From Diphasiastrum complanatum (taxonomy: Eukaryota > Streptophyta > Lycopodiopsida > Lycopodiales > Lycopodiaceae): DNA of 64,000 bases. The notes beneath the pieces are model-generated. The model saw only the letters and a list, made by a program, of their open reading frames with translations, did no database searches and was not told where the DNA came from. The stretch is from NCBI GenBank assembly GCA_029204225.1, contig CM055111.1, positions 3,919,744 through 3,983,743 on the forward strand, given 5' to 3'. A program made the position numbers and the translations under genes. Below are positions 36,001 through 46,860 of this stretch, one piece after another (the first letter of the stretch is position 1; each line of letters begins with the position of its first letter).

Positions 36001-36844
36001 ATACATCAGTACCCAAACTATATGCATGAAGATGGAGCATGGAAGGAAATGCAAGTAGTAAAATCTTCAATTCAAAGAGCAACATCATGTCAATACATAA
36101 TACATTTTGTGGAACTCGTGTAGGAGGCCTCTATGTATAATCACGAGCTGGTGAATCCAATTTTATCATAATTGGATTCCACCTCTTACTTGATAATAGG
36201 AGGCCAAGTTTATTAAAACCATACCTCAAGTTGAGAGAGTCTAAATTGCTAGCTCACAACTGTACATTTTAGCCTAGCACTAATAATTCTCGTGCTCTCA
36301 GACTCAGCTCTCAACTTCATCTCTACTAGAAAGCCTTTTTGGGTGATGAGGCACTGATTCAACACCTCAAGGGAGTGGCATCAGCTAACAGGGAGAGTTG
36401 TTTTCTTAAGAGGGCTCTTTATTTTTTTTGCACCCCCTTCCCTCCCTCAAAAAAATAAAGAAGCCCCATTCCCGAGCTTCACAAAAGTTTTTTTTGTGGA
36501 GGGGTGGGGGGGTGAGGATTGGGAGGATTTGGCCTCCCCACACTTTTTTTTTAGGGTGGGAGAGAGGGCTACATTCCCCCACGCCTGTCTCCTCTCATTT
36601 TTTGGGGAGGAGGGAGGTGGGCCTTGACATAACCCCCCTTTACATTTTCCACTCTCACGACAACATGGAGGGGCACGCTCAATGCGACATCTCACAAAAA
36701 AAATTAAAAATAAGAAGAATGACCATGAGGAGGAAGAGGATGGCTAAGTAGATCATCAATTGTCCGCTCTAAGCATCATCCACGCATCTTGACCACAAGC
36801 CGCCACCCAAATTGTCGACCACCCATCAATGACGGGCTAGCCCA

Positions 36845-36888
<44 letters not shown>

Positions 36889-37321
36889 CAGTCTATTGTA
36901 CATATCACACTAAACATGGAATGGTAATTTTGTGTTTCTCCTTATGGTGATTCATTAGAGAAAATATGGGCCCAAAGAGGGCCCTATAAGAAATGCCATG
37001 TAGGAGAGAGAAAAATAACTAAAAAGTAATTATAATGTCATTTTCTAACTTCTTTACGCATCTGCCCGCACTACTTTCTATGTAAATGAATGCACCTTAG
37101 TTTAGTCACATCAAACTTCACTGGTGTTTAACCACAGTTAAAATATAATTTTTCAAAATGCTGAAATATTCCCTCCCAATAGTTGGGAACACTCAAAAAT
37201 TTGAATTATAAGTGACATTTCTGAAGAAAGCCTACGCCATCTCTATCTCCAGCAGAGTCGTTAGCGCCATCTCCAGCTTTGTTATTGTCATTGTGTTGTT
37301 TGTTACTATGCTACTGTACTG
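36001..37321. other. Unassigned sequence upstream of the transposase-like gene
   Basis: Holds homopurine/homopyrimidine patches (36420-36660) and an (AT)n array (36848-36884). The last 400 bp are the presumed promoter/leader of the gene starting at 37322. I could not find a terminal inverted repeat. Confidence 0.5.
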
Positions 37322-39971
37322 ATGACAAAGCTTTATCATCTTCATGTGGATCTATCACCAGAATATGCTCCGCTCAGGACGAGAAATTCAAAGCAACCCG
37401 AATTGTCAACTTCTGATATGGTCTGATACAAGGAGGAAAAGCTAAAACATGTAGATTTATGGTCATTAGGAACATTGTATCCTATTGATCCATATTCATT
37501 GCAACATCCAGATTTTCATTCGGTGAGTCAGTTAATAATCTATATGTGTCATGGTAAAAATGGCCATTTGGGTTTTTGTGAGAATTTGATGCTCAATGGG
37601 AATGCACATTCAATGCAAAGAATACATTATTTGGAAGAGGAATCAAGGAAAATATCAAAGGAGTGCGAAGAAAAATCTACAAAGATAAAAACTTGTTTGG
37701 ATGAAAATGAGATGCTCAAAGAGGAGATCCAAAGGTTGAAATCTTCTTTACATCATTATACAACTAGTAATGATGAGATAAAAATTGCATTTCAATCCAT
37801 GCGTATCTCATATTTGTCTCTTGTTAAAGATATGGATGTGCTCAACAGAAAGGTCTGAAGCAACAAGAGGAAAAGGCTGGTAAACAAGGATATATGTGAT
37901 CTATCATCCAGAGGAGGTCATAGAAAAAGACGAATCCGTGCATTCAAGTATGTTATAGCTTATTTGGTACTGAAAATTGCTTGAACTTTTTGATTTATTC
38001 ATAATCACTAATTTTGTTATTTATTCATTTCAACTTTCTGTCGATTTGCTTATTATATACTATTGTGAATACTATGAGTGTCCTAATTTCTACTGACATT
38101 TTCATGAACATTATGTTTGCAATGCAGATCAACATTGGTTGTTGAAGACCATTTGGCCGATGAGATTTCAATTGGAAACTCACTAGGCTCTATCTTGACT
38201 TCTAAATTTATGAAATCAATGTTAAATAATAACAAAATGAAAAAGATTAAGGCTTCAGTTACTGATAGCATTATGGATGAAGTTGGAAAAATATTAGACA
38301 CTACATTGCTTTAGGGGGCATGTGGCTTTTCTAGCATCAATAGGGAGGCATATGCAACAATGTTTAAGATGATAAAGGAGGCATTTGCACAGGTAAATAT
38401 TAAAAAGTTTCCAATCCCACGACCATTTCATCTTTAAAAAAAAAGGGACATGTTAAACCATGGTATGCAGACAATAGTTGGTAATCCATCTCATATCAAT
38501 GAAGTGTATTGCTCGAAAGGAGAAAGTCTAGCATATAACAATTCCAACAATTTATTTATTGAAATTAATCAGTTATTAACATTCATCATAGATTTTTACG
38601 GTATTACAAATGAGAATGTCAATAATAAGTTGATAGTTGTTCTCAAGTTAGATGAGTCTAAAATTATAAAAGGACAAAAAATGGAAAGAGTCAATCTCAC
38701 AATCATGAATGGAGCACTTCCAAATTTAGAGGACTCAGAAGGCCTCAATTTTAGTGTTCAATTAGAAAATGATATATGGTGGTTGGCAGCATTTCAGGTA
38801 TAGCAGTTCCTTCGCATAATAAATAGGGATACTCATTTGAATATGGATTTCATATCTAAAATCTTCTCTGTGTTAATATTATGAGGCTAATCATGTTTTT
38901 GTATTCTCTTATAGGTGCTGAAAGAAGACCATAACATTCTCTCATGGATATTTAATGGAACATCATATCCTGCCACCATAAAAAATCACATGGAGGGAGT
39001 TCCACTCAATATTCCTGGAATTGGCACTTTCAACATTGAATGGCATTTAGCAGGAGATCTGAAGACATTAAAATGTATGTTCAATATATCTCATGGCGCC
39101 AACTCTAAACACCCTTGTTTGTACTGCATGAAAACAACAAAAGACATGACAAGGAGTACATGAATATCAAGAGATCGAGAAGATCCTAATTGGAAACCTG
39201 TACTGCCGATTCCTCTACGAAATGTTCATATCTGTACATTGCATGCAGAGGTGCGTATTATAGAAAAATAAATATATCTTCACATCTTGTTTGCATGGAA
39301 TTCCGAGCCAGAGGCCTCTGCAAAGGAAACTATTTCCAGATTAGAGGATGTGTTGTCCAAAGCAGACTTACATAAAGGCCACGCTAAAATAAAAAAGATG
39401 ACAAGTTATCAGGTAAAACAGGAAATATTCGAAGAAAGTTCTACTCGTATACACAAAGTAGAAGTTTGGAAAAAGTTAGACATCATGGTGAAATACTTGA
39501 GAAAAGATAAATTTTCAAATACTGATGTTCAAATGATACAGAAAACAACCAATGAATTTGTGGATGCAGTTCAGAGTGCATGGGGTGTTGATCATATAAC
39601 ACATTATATGGTAAGATTTTGATTTTACACTACCATAGACAAATATGTGCAATTAAATTAGATACTTTTGGTACTGATTTAGATTGTGTTTTTATGACAT
39701 GCAGCACATATTATGACATCATTCGACATTCTTTGCAAGAAATAGTGGAAGTCTTAGCATATGGTCATCGCAAAGAATGGAAAAATCTCATTGGCAAGCA
39801 AGAGCGACATTTCATAAAAGTACACAACATGGCGGGACTAGCACAAAAAACAGCTATATACTGCAACTTTTCCAATGGTTTTACAGAAGAATCCAAATTT
39901 GTCTTAATAAAAAATCGATGGATTATAAAAAATTTCAAAAAGCATGCAAATTTATACAAGCTTATAGGCTA
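37322..39971 (+). pseudogene. Spliced transposase-like gene (element gene 1)
   Basis: Five exons joined by canonical introns: 37322-37947, 38128-38392, 38471-38797, 38915-39610, 39705-39971; about 725 codons. Exon 1 encodes 'MTKLYHLHVDLSPEYAPLR', then a coiled coil ('RKISKECEEKSTKIKT', 'ENEMLKEEIQRLKSSLHHY'). Exon 3 has 'LIVVLKLDESKIIKGQK' followed by 'RVNLTIMNGALPN'. Exon 4 has 'FNIEWHLAGDLKTLKCMFNI' followed by 'SHGANSKHPCLYCMK', then 'PIPLRNVHICTLHAEVRIIE'. Exon 5 has 'HHSTFFARNSGSL' and 'SQRMEKSHWQA'. The layout (acidic strand, GDLK...YPCxxC, IPL...H...R, HH...EKSH) is one I recall from uncharacterised transposon-type proteins of invertebrates and other eukaryotes, probably DDE-like. About six stops (mostly TGA or TAG) make it inactive. 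Confidence 0.7.
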
Positions 39972-40073
39972 TAGACACACAATAAAATTTTGTATATTAA
40001 GTAAAAATATTTACAAAGTACAATTCAGCAGTATCTAATCTGCTTCCGATATTTTTTCCAATGAAAGTTGCAA

Positions 40074-41473
40074 TCATGAATCATGCAACAATTTTTTTCT
40101 TTCGTATGGATCCAATAGCTCATAGTTTTCATGCTTACTAAGATCAACGTAAGCAATATACACTACAAAATGAGATGATCTGAGCATGGAATTCACTGGT
40201 CCATATCCTAAAATTTTAACCGCAATAGTTTTCTTTACAAAAATTATTTTATGCACCTTATTAAAATTATGTCCTCCAAGAAAATGAGACAATGCCTTGA
40301 TTGTCATAATCATAGTTTCACCATGTTGATGAAACTTTGAATGGGCAACACTTATCTCATTATTATTGAAGGACTTTAGATAGTGCCTGAGTGCATGATC
40401 TCTTGAAAATTCTCCCGTAGAAGATCTTTGCCCTCCTCGACGAATTGCAAAATCATCAAGGAAAATTGTTTCCTGAAATGATAAAAAACAAAGTAGGCTC
40501 CAGTATATAATCTGACAAAAAAAATCTACTAGTACTTGATAAGAGACAAAAGCTTACGCATTCGGCTTTGTCTTCTCTGATTATTGTCTCACCATCAATA
40601 TTATGTCCACCTTTCGATGTCAATATTGTTGGTGAATAGACAGTTGGCTGTGGAAATCCAAGTTGACTTTGGATTCTAAGAAACTCCTCTTCAAAAGGCA
40701 GTTCATTTTCTTTGTTGCGCATTTCCTCCACAGCCATTTTCAAGCAATCTTTTCCTGAATAAAATTTATCTCAAAATGCAAAGAGTCTCAGCTTTAGTGA
40801 AGTAAAAAAGATCCGATAAATCTGATATTGTCAAAAAGGAATTATTATCTATATTATAAGTAGGCAAAGTGATCAAACATTTATCAGAAGGAGAAAGGGT
40901 GGTGGGTGTTCTAGGGCCTATACAGGTAGACCTATTTCAAGTAGGATTAAAATCAGAACAATCATCTAAATTAACACTCGTATCAATAAAAAAGATTTCT
41001 ATATCTACAATCTTTGACTTTTCAGACTTTGTACCACTAGAAGAAACTGTTTCAGAAGTGGAGGGCACAGAGTCCGATTCATCAAGAATATTTAACAAAA
41101 GAAAAAAAATAAAAACAGACTAAAAATCAACAAATCAACATTTTTTATTATGAATTGGGTAGTCATCTATAGACTTGAAATCATTATGTAACTTGGTAAA
41201 CATTCTGTCAAGCTTAGCTTTATAGATATGTTTGTCGAGTGCCACCAAGCCTTGATAATGAATCATGTCTTGATTCTAAGACCTGAATAACAGAGTACTG
41301 AACAGGGACATAAATCTGAGATATATCTCAAAAAATGCCTCCACACCATGGCCCTCAGTTATAAAAGGTAGAATAAAAAGAAAAGAAAAAAAAAGAGATT
41401 TGAAATAGTCCAACCTATCATTAATACCAAATTCATTAAAAAAAGAAACCAAACTGGATTCAAAATTAGACAC
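40074..41473 (-). pseudogene. Unknown spliced gene convergent with gene 1 (element gene 2)
   Basis: Starts ATG at 41473 ('MSNFESSLVSFFNEFGINDR'). The same frame runs to about 40770 with four stops and includes 'HYQGLVALDKHIYKAKLDRM' and a Ser/Thr-rich acidic stretch ('STSETVSSSGTKSEKSK'). Two further exons are fully open with clean splice sites: 40754-40558 ('MAVEEMRNKENELPFEEEFL', donor TGC|GTAAGC) and 40472-40074 ('ETIFLDDFAIRRGGQRSSTG', 'NKVHKIIFVKKTIAVKILGY', ending 'ERKKLLHDS'). Total is about 430 residues. No family recognised. The start codon is supported because the tandem promoter duplicate carries a second copy of the first codons (42076-42030). Confidence 0.65.
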
Positions 41474-42605
41474 TTAAAAAAAAATAACAGAACTGAAGTT
41501 CCAAATATCGCTCTCAGGCGCAAACACCAGGTCAGACAAGCAAGTCCAGGCAACGTGCGTTCGAAAGAGATATTGGAAGCTGGAGATCGGATTCGAGCGC
41601 AAGAACAACAAGCAAAAAAAAAAAGGGATACGAAACGTGCTTGAATGCGATACCAGAGGATGCAGTATCAGATCCAGACGCATAATAGTCAACGAGACAT
41701 AATGAGAACAAGCGACGCGCTTGAAATCGATATCCGACAAAGCAATCGTAAATTTGCATGAAAATTTGAGCCGAAAAATACCTATTTATATAAAAAAATT
41801 TGCACGTGTGGAGAAGTGGCAAAGGAACACGTGTCGACATGTGATTGGCCCAAATAAATGCATTGTACCTTGAATGATTGATCTGACATCTGTCACGTGC
41901 GAGAATGACATGCGTCGTCAAGGGATTCGCGCACGTGTCACAGCCCACATGTCCTTATAATTTGGCCATCATTGTCAACACGGACACTCCACGTAGACTA
42001 ATCATCAGATGACACGTGTCTCAAAAAATCATTAAAAAAAAAAAGCAAACTGGATTCAAAATTAGACATTTTAAACAAAGATATCGCTCTCAGGCGCAAA
42101 CCCCTGGTCCGACAAGCACGTCCAATCAACGAGCACTTGAGAGAGATTTTTGAAGTTGGAGTATCGGATCCGAGCACAAGAACAACGACCAGAAAAAAAA
42201 AGGTATGCGAGACGCGCTTGAATGCGATACCATACGATGCAGTATCGGATCCAGACGCATAATAGCCAACGAGTTGTAATGAGAGCAAGCGGCGCGCTTG
42301 AAATTAATATTCGGCAAAGCAATCGTGAATTTGCGTGAGAATCCATGCCCAAAAAGATCTATTTATAAAAATTATTTTGCACGTGTGAAAAAGTGGCGAA
42401 GGAACAAGTGGTAACTTTTGATTGGCAAAATAAATGCGTCGTACCTAAAAGGATAGATCTGACATCTATCACGTGCGAGAATGACATGCGTCGATCAGGG
42501 ATTTGCACACGTGTCTCAGTCCACGTGGCCTTATAATTGGTATATCGTAATCAGTACGGACATTCCACGTGGTCTAATCATCTGACGACACGTGTGTCAA
42601 CCGTC
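41430..42605 (-). promoter_or_regulatory. Tandemly duplicated promoter/leader of element gene 2
   Basis: Two direct copies of about 590 bp (roughly 41430-42018 and 42019-42605). Each contains, reading on the minus strand, several ACGTG G-box/ABRE-like cores ('cacgtgtcgac', 'cacgtgcgag', 'gcacgtgtc'), an inverted CCAAT ('gattgg'), a TATA box (TATATAAATAGG at about 41796-41781; TATAAATAG at about 42368-42358), a leader with 'GATATCGATTTCAAGCGCG', and the first codons of gene 2 (MSNFESSL). Only the first copy leads into the full gene. Open frames on this strand here are leader, not protein. Confidence 0.75.
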
Positions 42606-42948
42606 TTTTCACACGTGCAAAAATTTCGTATATATAAGCCCTCAAAATTTTCATTTTTTTTTCGCAAATTCTCGCTTTTAGCTTCCGATATCGCTCTCAA
42701 GCGCGCTCTTTCATCCTTCAAGCTTTCGCTCTCTCATAGCGCGCTTGAGTCTGATATCGCCTGTTGTGCAATATCGCTTTCAAGTGCACATATCTTTTCT
42801 ACATATAAACTCTCTAGATCTTGCGCTTAAAATCGATATTCAGTGCTGGTATTGATTTCAAGCTCCCTTTCGTCGCAAATTGTTTTTGTTTTGATCCACT
42901 TTTGTTTATTTCAAACTTCCTTTTGTTAATTTTCTTCTTCCGAGAATG
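42606..42948 (+). promoter_or_regulatory. Core promoter and leader of the histone-fusion gene
   Basis: 'CACACGTGCAAAAATTTCG' then TATA box TATATATAAG (42629-42638), then a leader with 'CCGATATCGCTCTCAAGCGC' and the start codons at 42946/42949. Segment for segment this is the inverted counterpart of the gene 2 promoter (G-box, CAAATTT, TATA, CTCAAAATTTTCAT, GATATCG, TCAAGCGC). Genes 2 and 3 thus have homologous core promoters facing apart. Confidence 0.8.
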
Positions 42949-45017
42949 ATGGCCAGGACTAAATCCACCGCCCGTGTCATCACCACTGTACAGCCATCCC
43001 ATTCCCGTTTTTCCCCTGGTACTGGCCGTAGGCGTGGCAAGAAGCAGGTTTGGCTTACGGAGATAAAAAAACTCCAGAGGTCAATTGAATTGTTGATCCC
43101 TAGAGCTCCTTTCGGCTGATCTGTCCGAAATGTCACTCTGTCACTTGGGCTTGATGTTCGTTTTGCCGTGACAGCCATGCAGGCTTTGCAAGGTGGTGCA
43201 GAAGATTTTCTGTCCCAGTTTTTTGAGGATACTTGTCTTTTGGCAGTGCATGGTAAGCGTGTCACCATCATGCCAAAGGATTTCATCATTCTCAAAAGGC
43301 TTCGGGACAGATATTCTGGTCTACATGTAGTGTCTACTACCTCTAGGAGGGGGAGAAAACAAGTTGTCCCCAAGAAGGCTAGATCTCGCAGGCCAACTGC
43401 TTCCCTTCTTCCTAGACGTATCTCTGCCAAAAGACCTTATGTCATCCTAAGCTCTGAGCCAGATGCTGGAGAATCTGACTCAAATCGAGAATCTTCACCC
43501 AGTCCTCCTCCTGTTATTCGTCCAGCTCCTCAGCAGGTTTCGTCACCAAAATTGTTGATTATCCAAGAGGAGCTAGACAAAATAACAGAAAAATATGTAA
43601 ATATTGTTTCCACTTCTCTTTCTTCCCCTCATGTACATAATCTTTTTGTGAGAATTCCATACGATCCAGCCCAGGTTTTTTTTTATTCTGACCATTATAA
43701 TCAACATGAGACCTACTTAGCTAACAAAATTGATCTTCTCGGCAACTTTTTTGATTTTTTTTCTTCCGAATACACGTAGAAGCTTTAGATTAGGTCCTAG
43801 ATTTTGTGTCGAGCTTAAAGATAAGACCTCAGAAATTTCAGATGCAATAGTAAAGGCCGATGTTTCATTTTTGCATAATAGTATTAGTTTTGATTGACAT
43901 GGTACAGTTTTTGTAGTTAGTCCATTTTTCATGGGAGTGGTAAAGATGAAAGAAGCCAATTTTGAAAAGACTGTCTATTTTATCGAGTGCAGTCCTATGG
44001 CAAAATTCTGTTTGATTCCATATGAAAATAAGTAAGGATTGCTCTTTTATTTTTGTTGTTTTATTCTAAATTATTGCATGCCTCATTGCGTTAATAAGAA
44101 CGGAATTTTTTCATAAATATGAATTTATCGATATTTGTATCTTGGTTGTTGCAGTCGGCATTGGAGCCTAAACATTCTTTTTGTAAAGATAAATAAGGAG
44201 GGAGTATCAAATTTTCTACGTGTAAAATTAAACTCAGCTGCAAATACACAGAAAGAATTTGATTCTCTACTTCATGATACCGTTCAGAAAACACCGACAA
44301 CGGCAATTTCAATTGGAGATATAACCATCAAATCTCTGAAGGTATATTCAATTTATCTCTGATATGCATGTATTCCTTTTCTTAAATCAAATGTATCGTC
44401 ATGGCATAAATAAAATTTCTATCATAATATTACTAATTTTCGTCTTCTATATGTAGTGTGTATAGCAGAATGACGTTTTTAGCTGTGCATGGTTCATCCT
44501 GTACAATATGAAGCTGTTTTTTGAATGGTATAATTTACAAACGGATGTAGATATTGAAAAGGCAATATTCTATTCATTTGTAGTTCATTTCATTCTGATT
44601 CATATTTTATTACTATCATTGTTTGTAATTTGCTGATTCTCATGTTTTGTGATGACAGTTCACTCTTGAGCCGTATACGCCTGATGATGTATATAGATTT
44701 CGGCAAGAGTTGATTAGAACCTTTGCCTAGTACGGTGTAAGCGTTGCACCTACAATCGAGGGCCCTCAAAAGGAATCTGCTCATGTCTTAATAGCCTTTC
44801 AAGTTGTTCAAGATGCAGATCTTATTTTATATGATCAAATAAGAATAAAAGTCCTTCCTAATACTGAGGAAGGCAATTTTGTAACAGATATTTTTCTCTT
44901 GTCTTAAAAGGCATTGAGGCCCTCCCTGAAACAGAGGAGGGGGAGATTATAGAAGGAGTTGTTGCTTTATCAGTTCCTAATACTGATATAGAAAATATAG
45001 AAAAATTGATTGAATAG
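42949..45017 (+). pseudogene. Histone H3 fused to a large unknown C-terminal region (element gene 3)
   Basis: Residues 1-125 are a histone H3: 'MARTKSTARV' (K4 kept, K9 lost), a shortened basic tail, 'LQRSIELLIPRAPF', 'LDVRFAVTAMQALQGGAEDF' and 'FFEDTCLLAVHGKRVTIMPK' followed by 'DFIILKRLRD'. An in-frame TGA (43117-43119) stands where H3 has Arg of PFQRLVR. A basic linker follows ('RRGRKQVVPKKARSRRP') and then about 450 residues without recognised family: 'NLFVRIPYDPAQVFFYSDHY', a frameshift in a T-run near 43745-43765, 'FMGVVKMKEANFEKTVYFIE', exon 2 at 44155-44341 ('HWSLNILFVKINKEGVSN'), exon 3 from 44454, exon 4 from 44659 ('FTLEPYTPDDVYRFRQELIR'), ending at TAG 45017. Loop 1 has normal H3 length, so it is not CENH3-like. 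The first of two in-frame ATGs is 42946; the H3 start is 42949. Confidence 0.93.
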
Positions 45018-45221
45018 AGATCTATTTGTAAATAGAGAGACATAAAAAAAAAAAAGATACAATCATTTTACTTGTAAACAACCCGTTTATGGGTTTTTTA
45101 TATTGATATCACAATAGATTCTTACAATCAGCTTGTGTCCATAGTCTAATAATGGAATGCAATTTTTCTATAATGATAAAAAGACATGATGATTGGCATG
45201 TATTTGTTGATAGTGAATCTC

Positions 45222-46180
45222 AATGTTCTTTCATAAGTTGGATTGTTTTGCCAATATCTCTGCATTTGATCTCAAGCTCATATCTTTTACATACCTGCAT
45301 AAAACTAATACAAAGTTAGTTAGAATTAGTACAGAAATTGTATTAGAAAGTTTTGATTGAAATTATTCATTAAAGATCGAGTGTTTACAGTTACTTACGA
45401 GTTTACCATTGAAAATGAATCTGAAGTCCAAAAATACATCATCTTGTAGGAGCAATAGTTCCCGCCAGATGTAGTTTAGACTCCAATCTTCTTCCACCTC
45501 AACACATGTCAAAACGACATCATTGTAAATAATTTCAATATTTTTTCGTTTTGAATGTCCACTGGCTTCCAAGTCTTGATCGAGTGGCACCCATTTACCT
45601 TTATTTTTTTTCCATCTTTGATAATGGAAGCATAAGCTTAACATTTGTTTTTCAATTTGATAACGGAAGCACATGGAAGACATTTTAATTCTGCATTCTA
45701 TTTCTCCATCTGATCTTTTGTCCCAGCCTTCATCCATAAGTTCAGATAATAAACTATCTGATAAATTTTGGCATACAAACATCGTTGGGGTTTTGTAAAT
45801 ATTGACACTTGAAAAGAAATCCACAAATATATTCAAGGAAATAAACCAACTCAATCTGACTGTTTTTTATCCCGTGCTCATGTTTAATGAATTTTTTACA
45901 TCATTATGTATCTTGCAACGAAATGATTCTGAAACTATAGCAGCTGGTGCAATCCATTCATCACTTTCAAAACTAGGTAATGGAATTGGTAGTATTTGTC
46001 CAAAATTTTCTTTTATATCAGAAATGTACATTGATTCATAAAACAAGATTCCACTATCAGCTAGATCTTTTGCAGTTCTACCTCGATATTGCAGCTGTCC
46101 AATATCAGTGTGAATAACAACTAACACACCTGCTAAAGATCCACTCGGCTCCCATTCATTTATGTTGGATGGATATAAAT
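45222..46180 (-). pseudogene. Unknown gene with ubiquitin-like C-terminal segment (element gene 4)
   Basis: Minus-strand exon 46180-45406 begins after a clean acceptor (TCTTGCAG) with 'DLYPSNINEWEPSGSLAGVL', then 'LADSGILFYESMYISDIKEN', a TAA at about 45869, 'ISLNIFVDFFSSVNIYKTPT', 'KNKGKWVPLDQDLEASGHSK' and 'IEIIYNDVVLTCVEVEEDWS', ending 'DFRFIFNGKL' at a consensus donor (GTAAGT). A short last exon (45296-45222) gives 'VCKRYELEIKCRDIGKTIQL' and stop. The pattern of a beta strand pair, a helix (LNYIWRELLLL) and 'FRFIFNGKLV' resembles a ubiquitin-like fold; this is inference. Upstream exons right of 46180 are not found, so the 5' end may be lost. It converges on the histone-fusion gene. Confidence 0.55.
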
Positions 46181-46189
46181 CTGCAAGAG

Positions 46190-46642
46190 AAAAATGATTA
46201 GATTGGCAAGTTGACTATTTAGGTCAAGGAGAGTGAGTTAAGTTCCTTATTACATGCTTGAAATCCACCTAACTTCAAGAAGGAAGTCAAATTTGCTATG
46301 TATTCCCTCTCTCCATAGTGAGAATATAGAATATTTTTGGAGCTCATTGGCAATCTCAAGCTAGTTCACTATGTACATTGAGTTTTTGTGATCCAAATGA
46401 AACCAAATCAATTTCTATTTGTTTCTCAGGTTGAAGGCCGTACTACAGCTTGTAGTACACACGTGTGGGCTCGGATTCCAATGTTGATCAAGTCTTTTGA
46501 CTGTTAATGCTTGTTGTTTGTCAAATTGCCAATCTAGATCAACTTTTTTGTGTCTGGTTTTTTGATAGATTGTTAAGCAAGCATCTAGTCACTCTTGTGG
46601 ATCTTTTGTAGATCCATTTATGGTCCTAAAGTATAGTACTTT
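46190..46642. other. Unassigned sequence at the right edge of the four-gene block
   Basis: No coding region or inverted repeat recognised. Expected site of lost 5' exons of gene 4. Confidence 0.4.
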
Positions 46643-46850
46643 CACAACTACAATATTCTGGAGGATTTTCGACCCTATTACCGAGGCCTTTATGAAGAAT
46701 TTATTTTTGAAAAAAGACCGTAAACCTCGGTATACACCTTGAAGTATACCTCGGAACGAGATCCTCAATAATTGCCTCGGTAATTGTGGCTTCTTCACCT
46801 CGTTTTTACGTTGTTTATAGCACGGGTATACCAAGGGCCCTCGGTATATC
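46643..46850 (+). mobile_element. CACTA-like transposon end (copy 2)
   Basis: 'CACAACTACAATATTCTGG' followed by 'aggattttcgaccctattac' and several 'cctcggtaat' / 'accgaggc' words. Aligns with 7995-8225. Confidence 0.5.
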
Positions 46851-46860
46851 CCTCCCAACA

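Noticed and set aside
40869-41123. Plus-strand open frame of 84 codons ending in a basic NLS-like run
   Set aside because: The opposite strand continues the gene 2 frame from a start codon supported by the duplicated promoter, so I take the plus frame as its antisense shadow.
41474-42352. Several minus-strand frames of 60-140 codons
   Set aside because: They lie in the tandemly duplicated promoter and leader of gene 2, upstream of the supported start codon, and differ between copies by indels.
42949-43320. Centromeric H3 (CENH3) identity for the histone domain
   Set aside because: Loop 1 has the same length as canonical H3, the ARTK start is kept and the alpha-2/alpha-3 region is close to canonical H3; CENH3 usually has a longer loop 1 and an unrelated tail.
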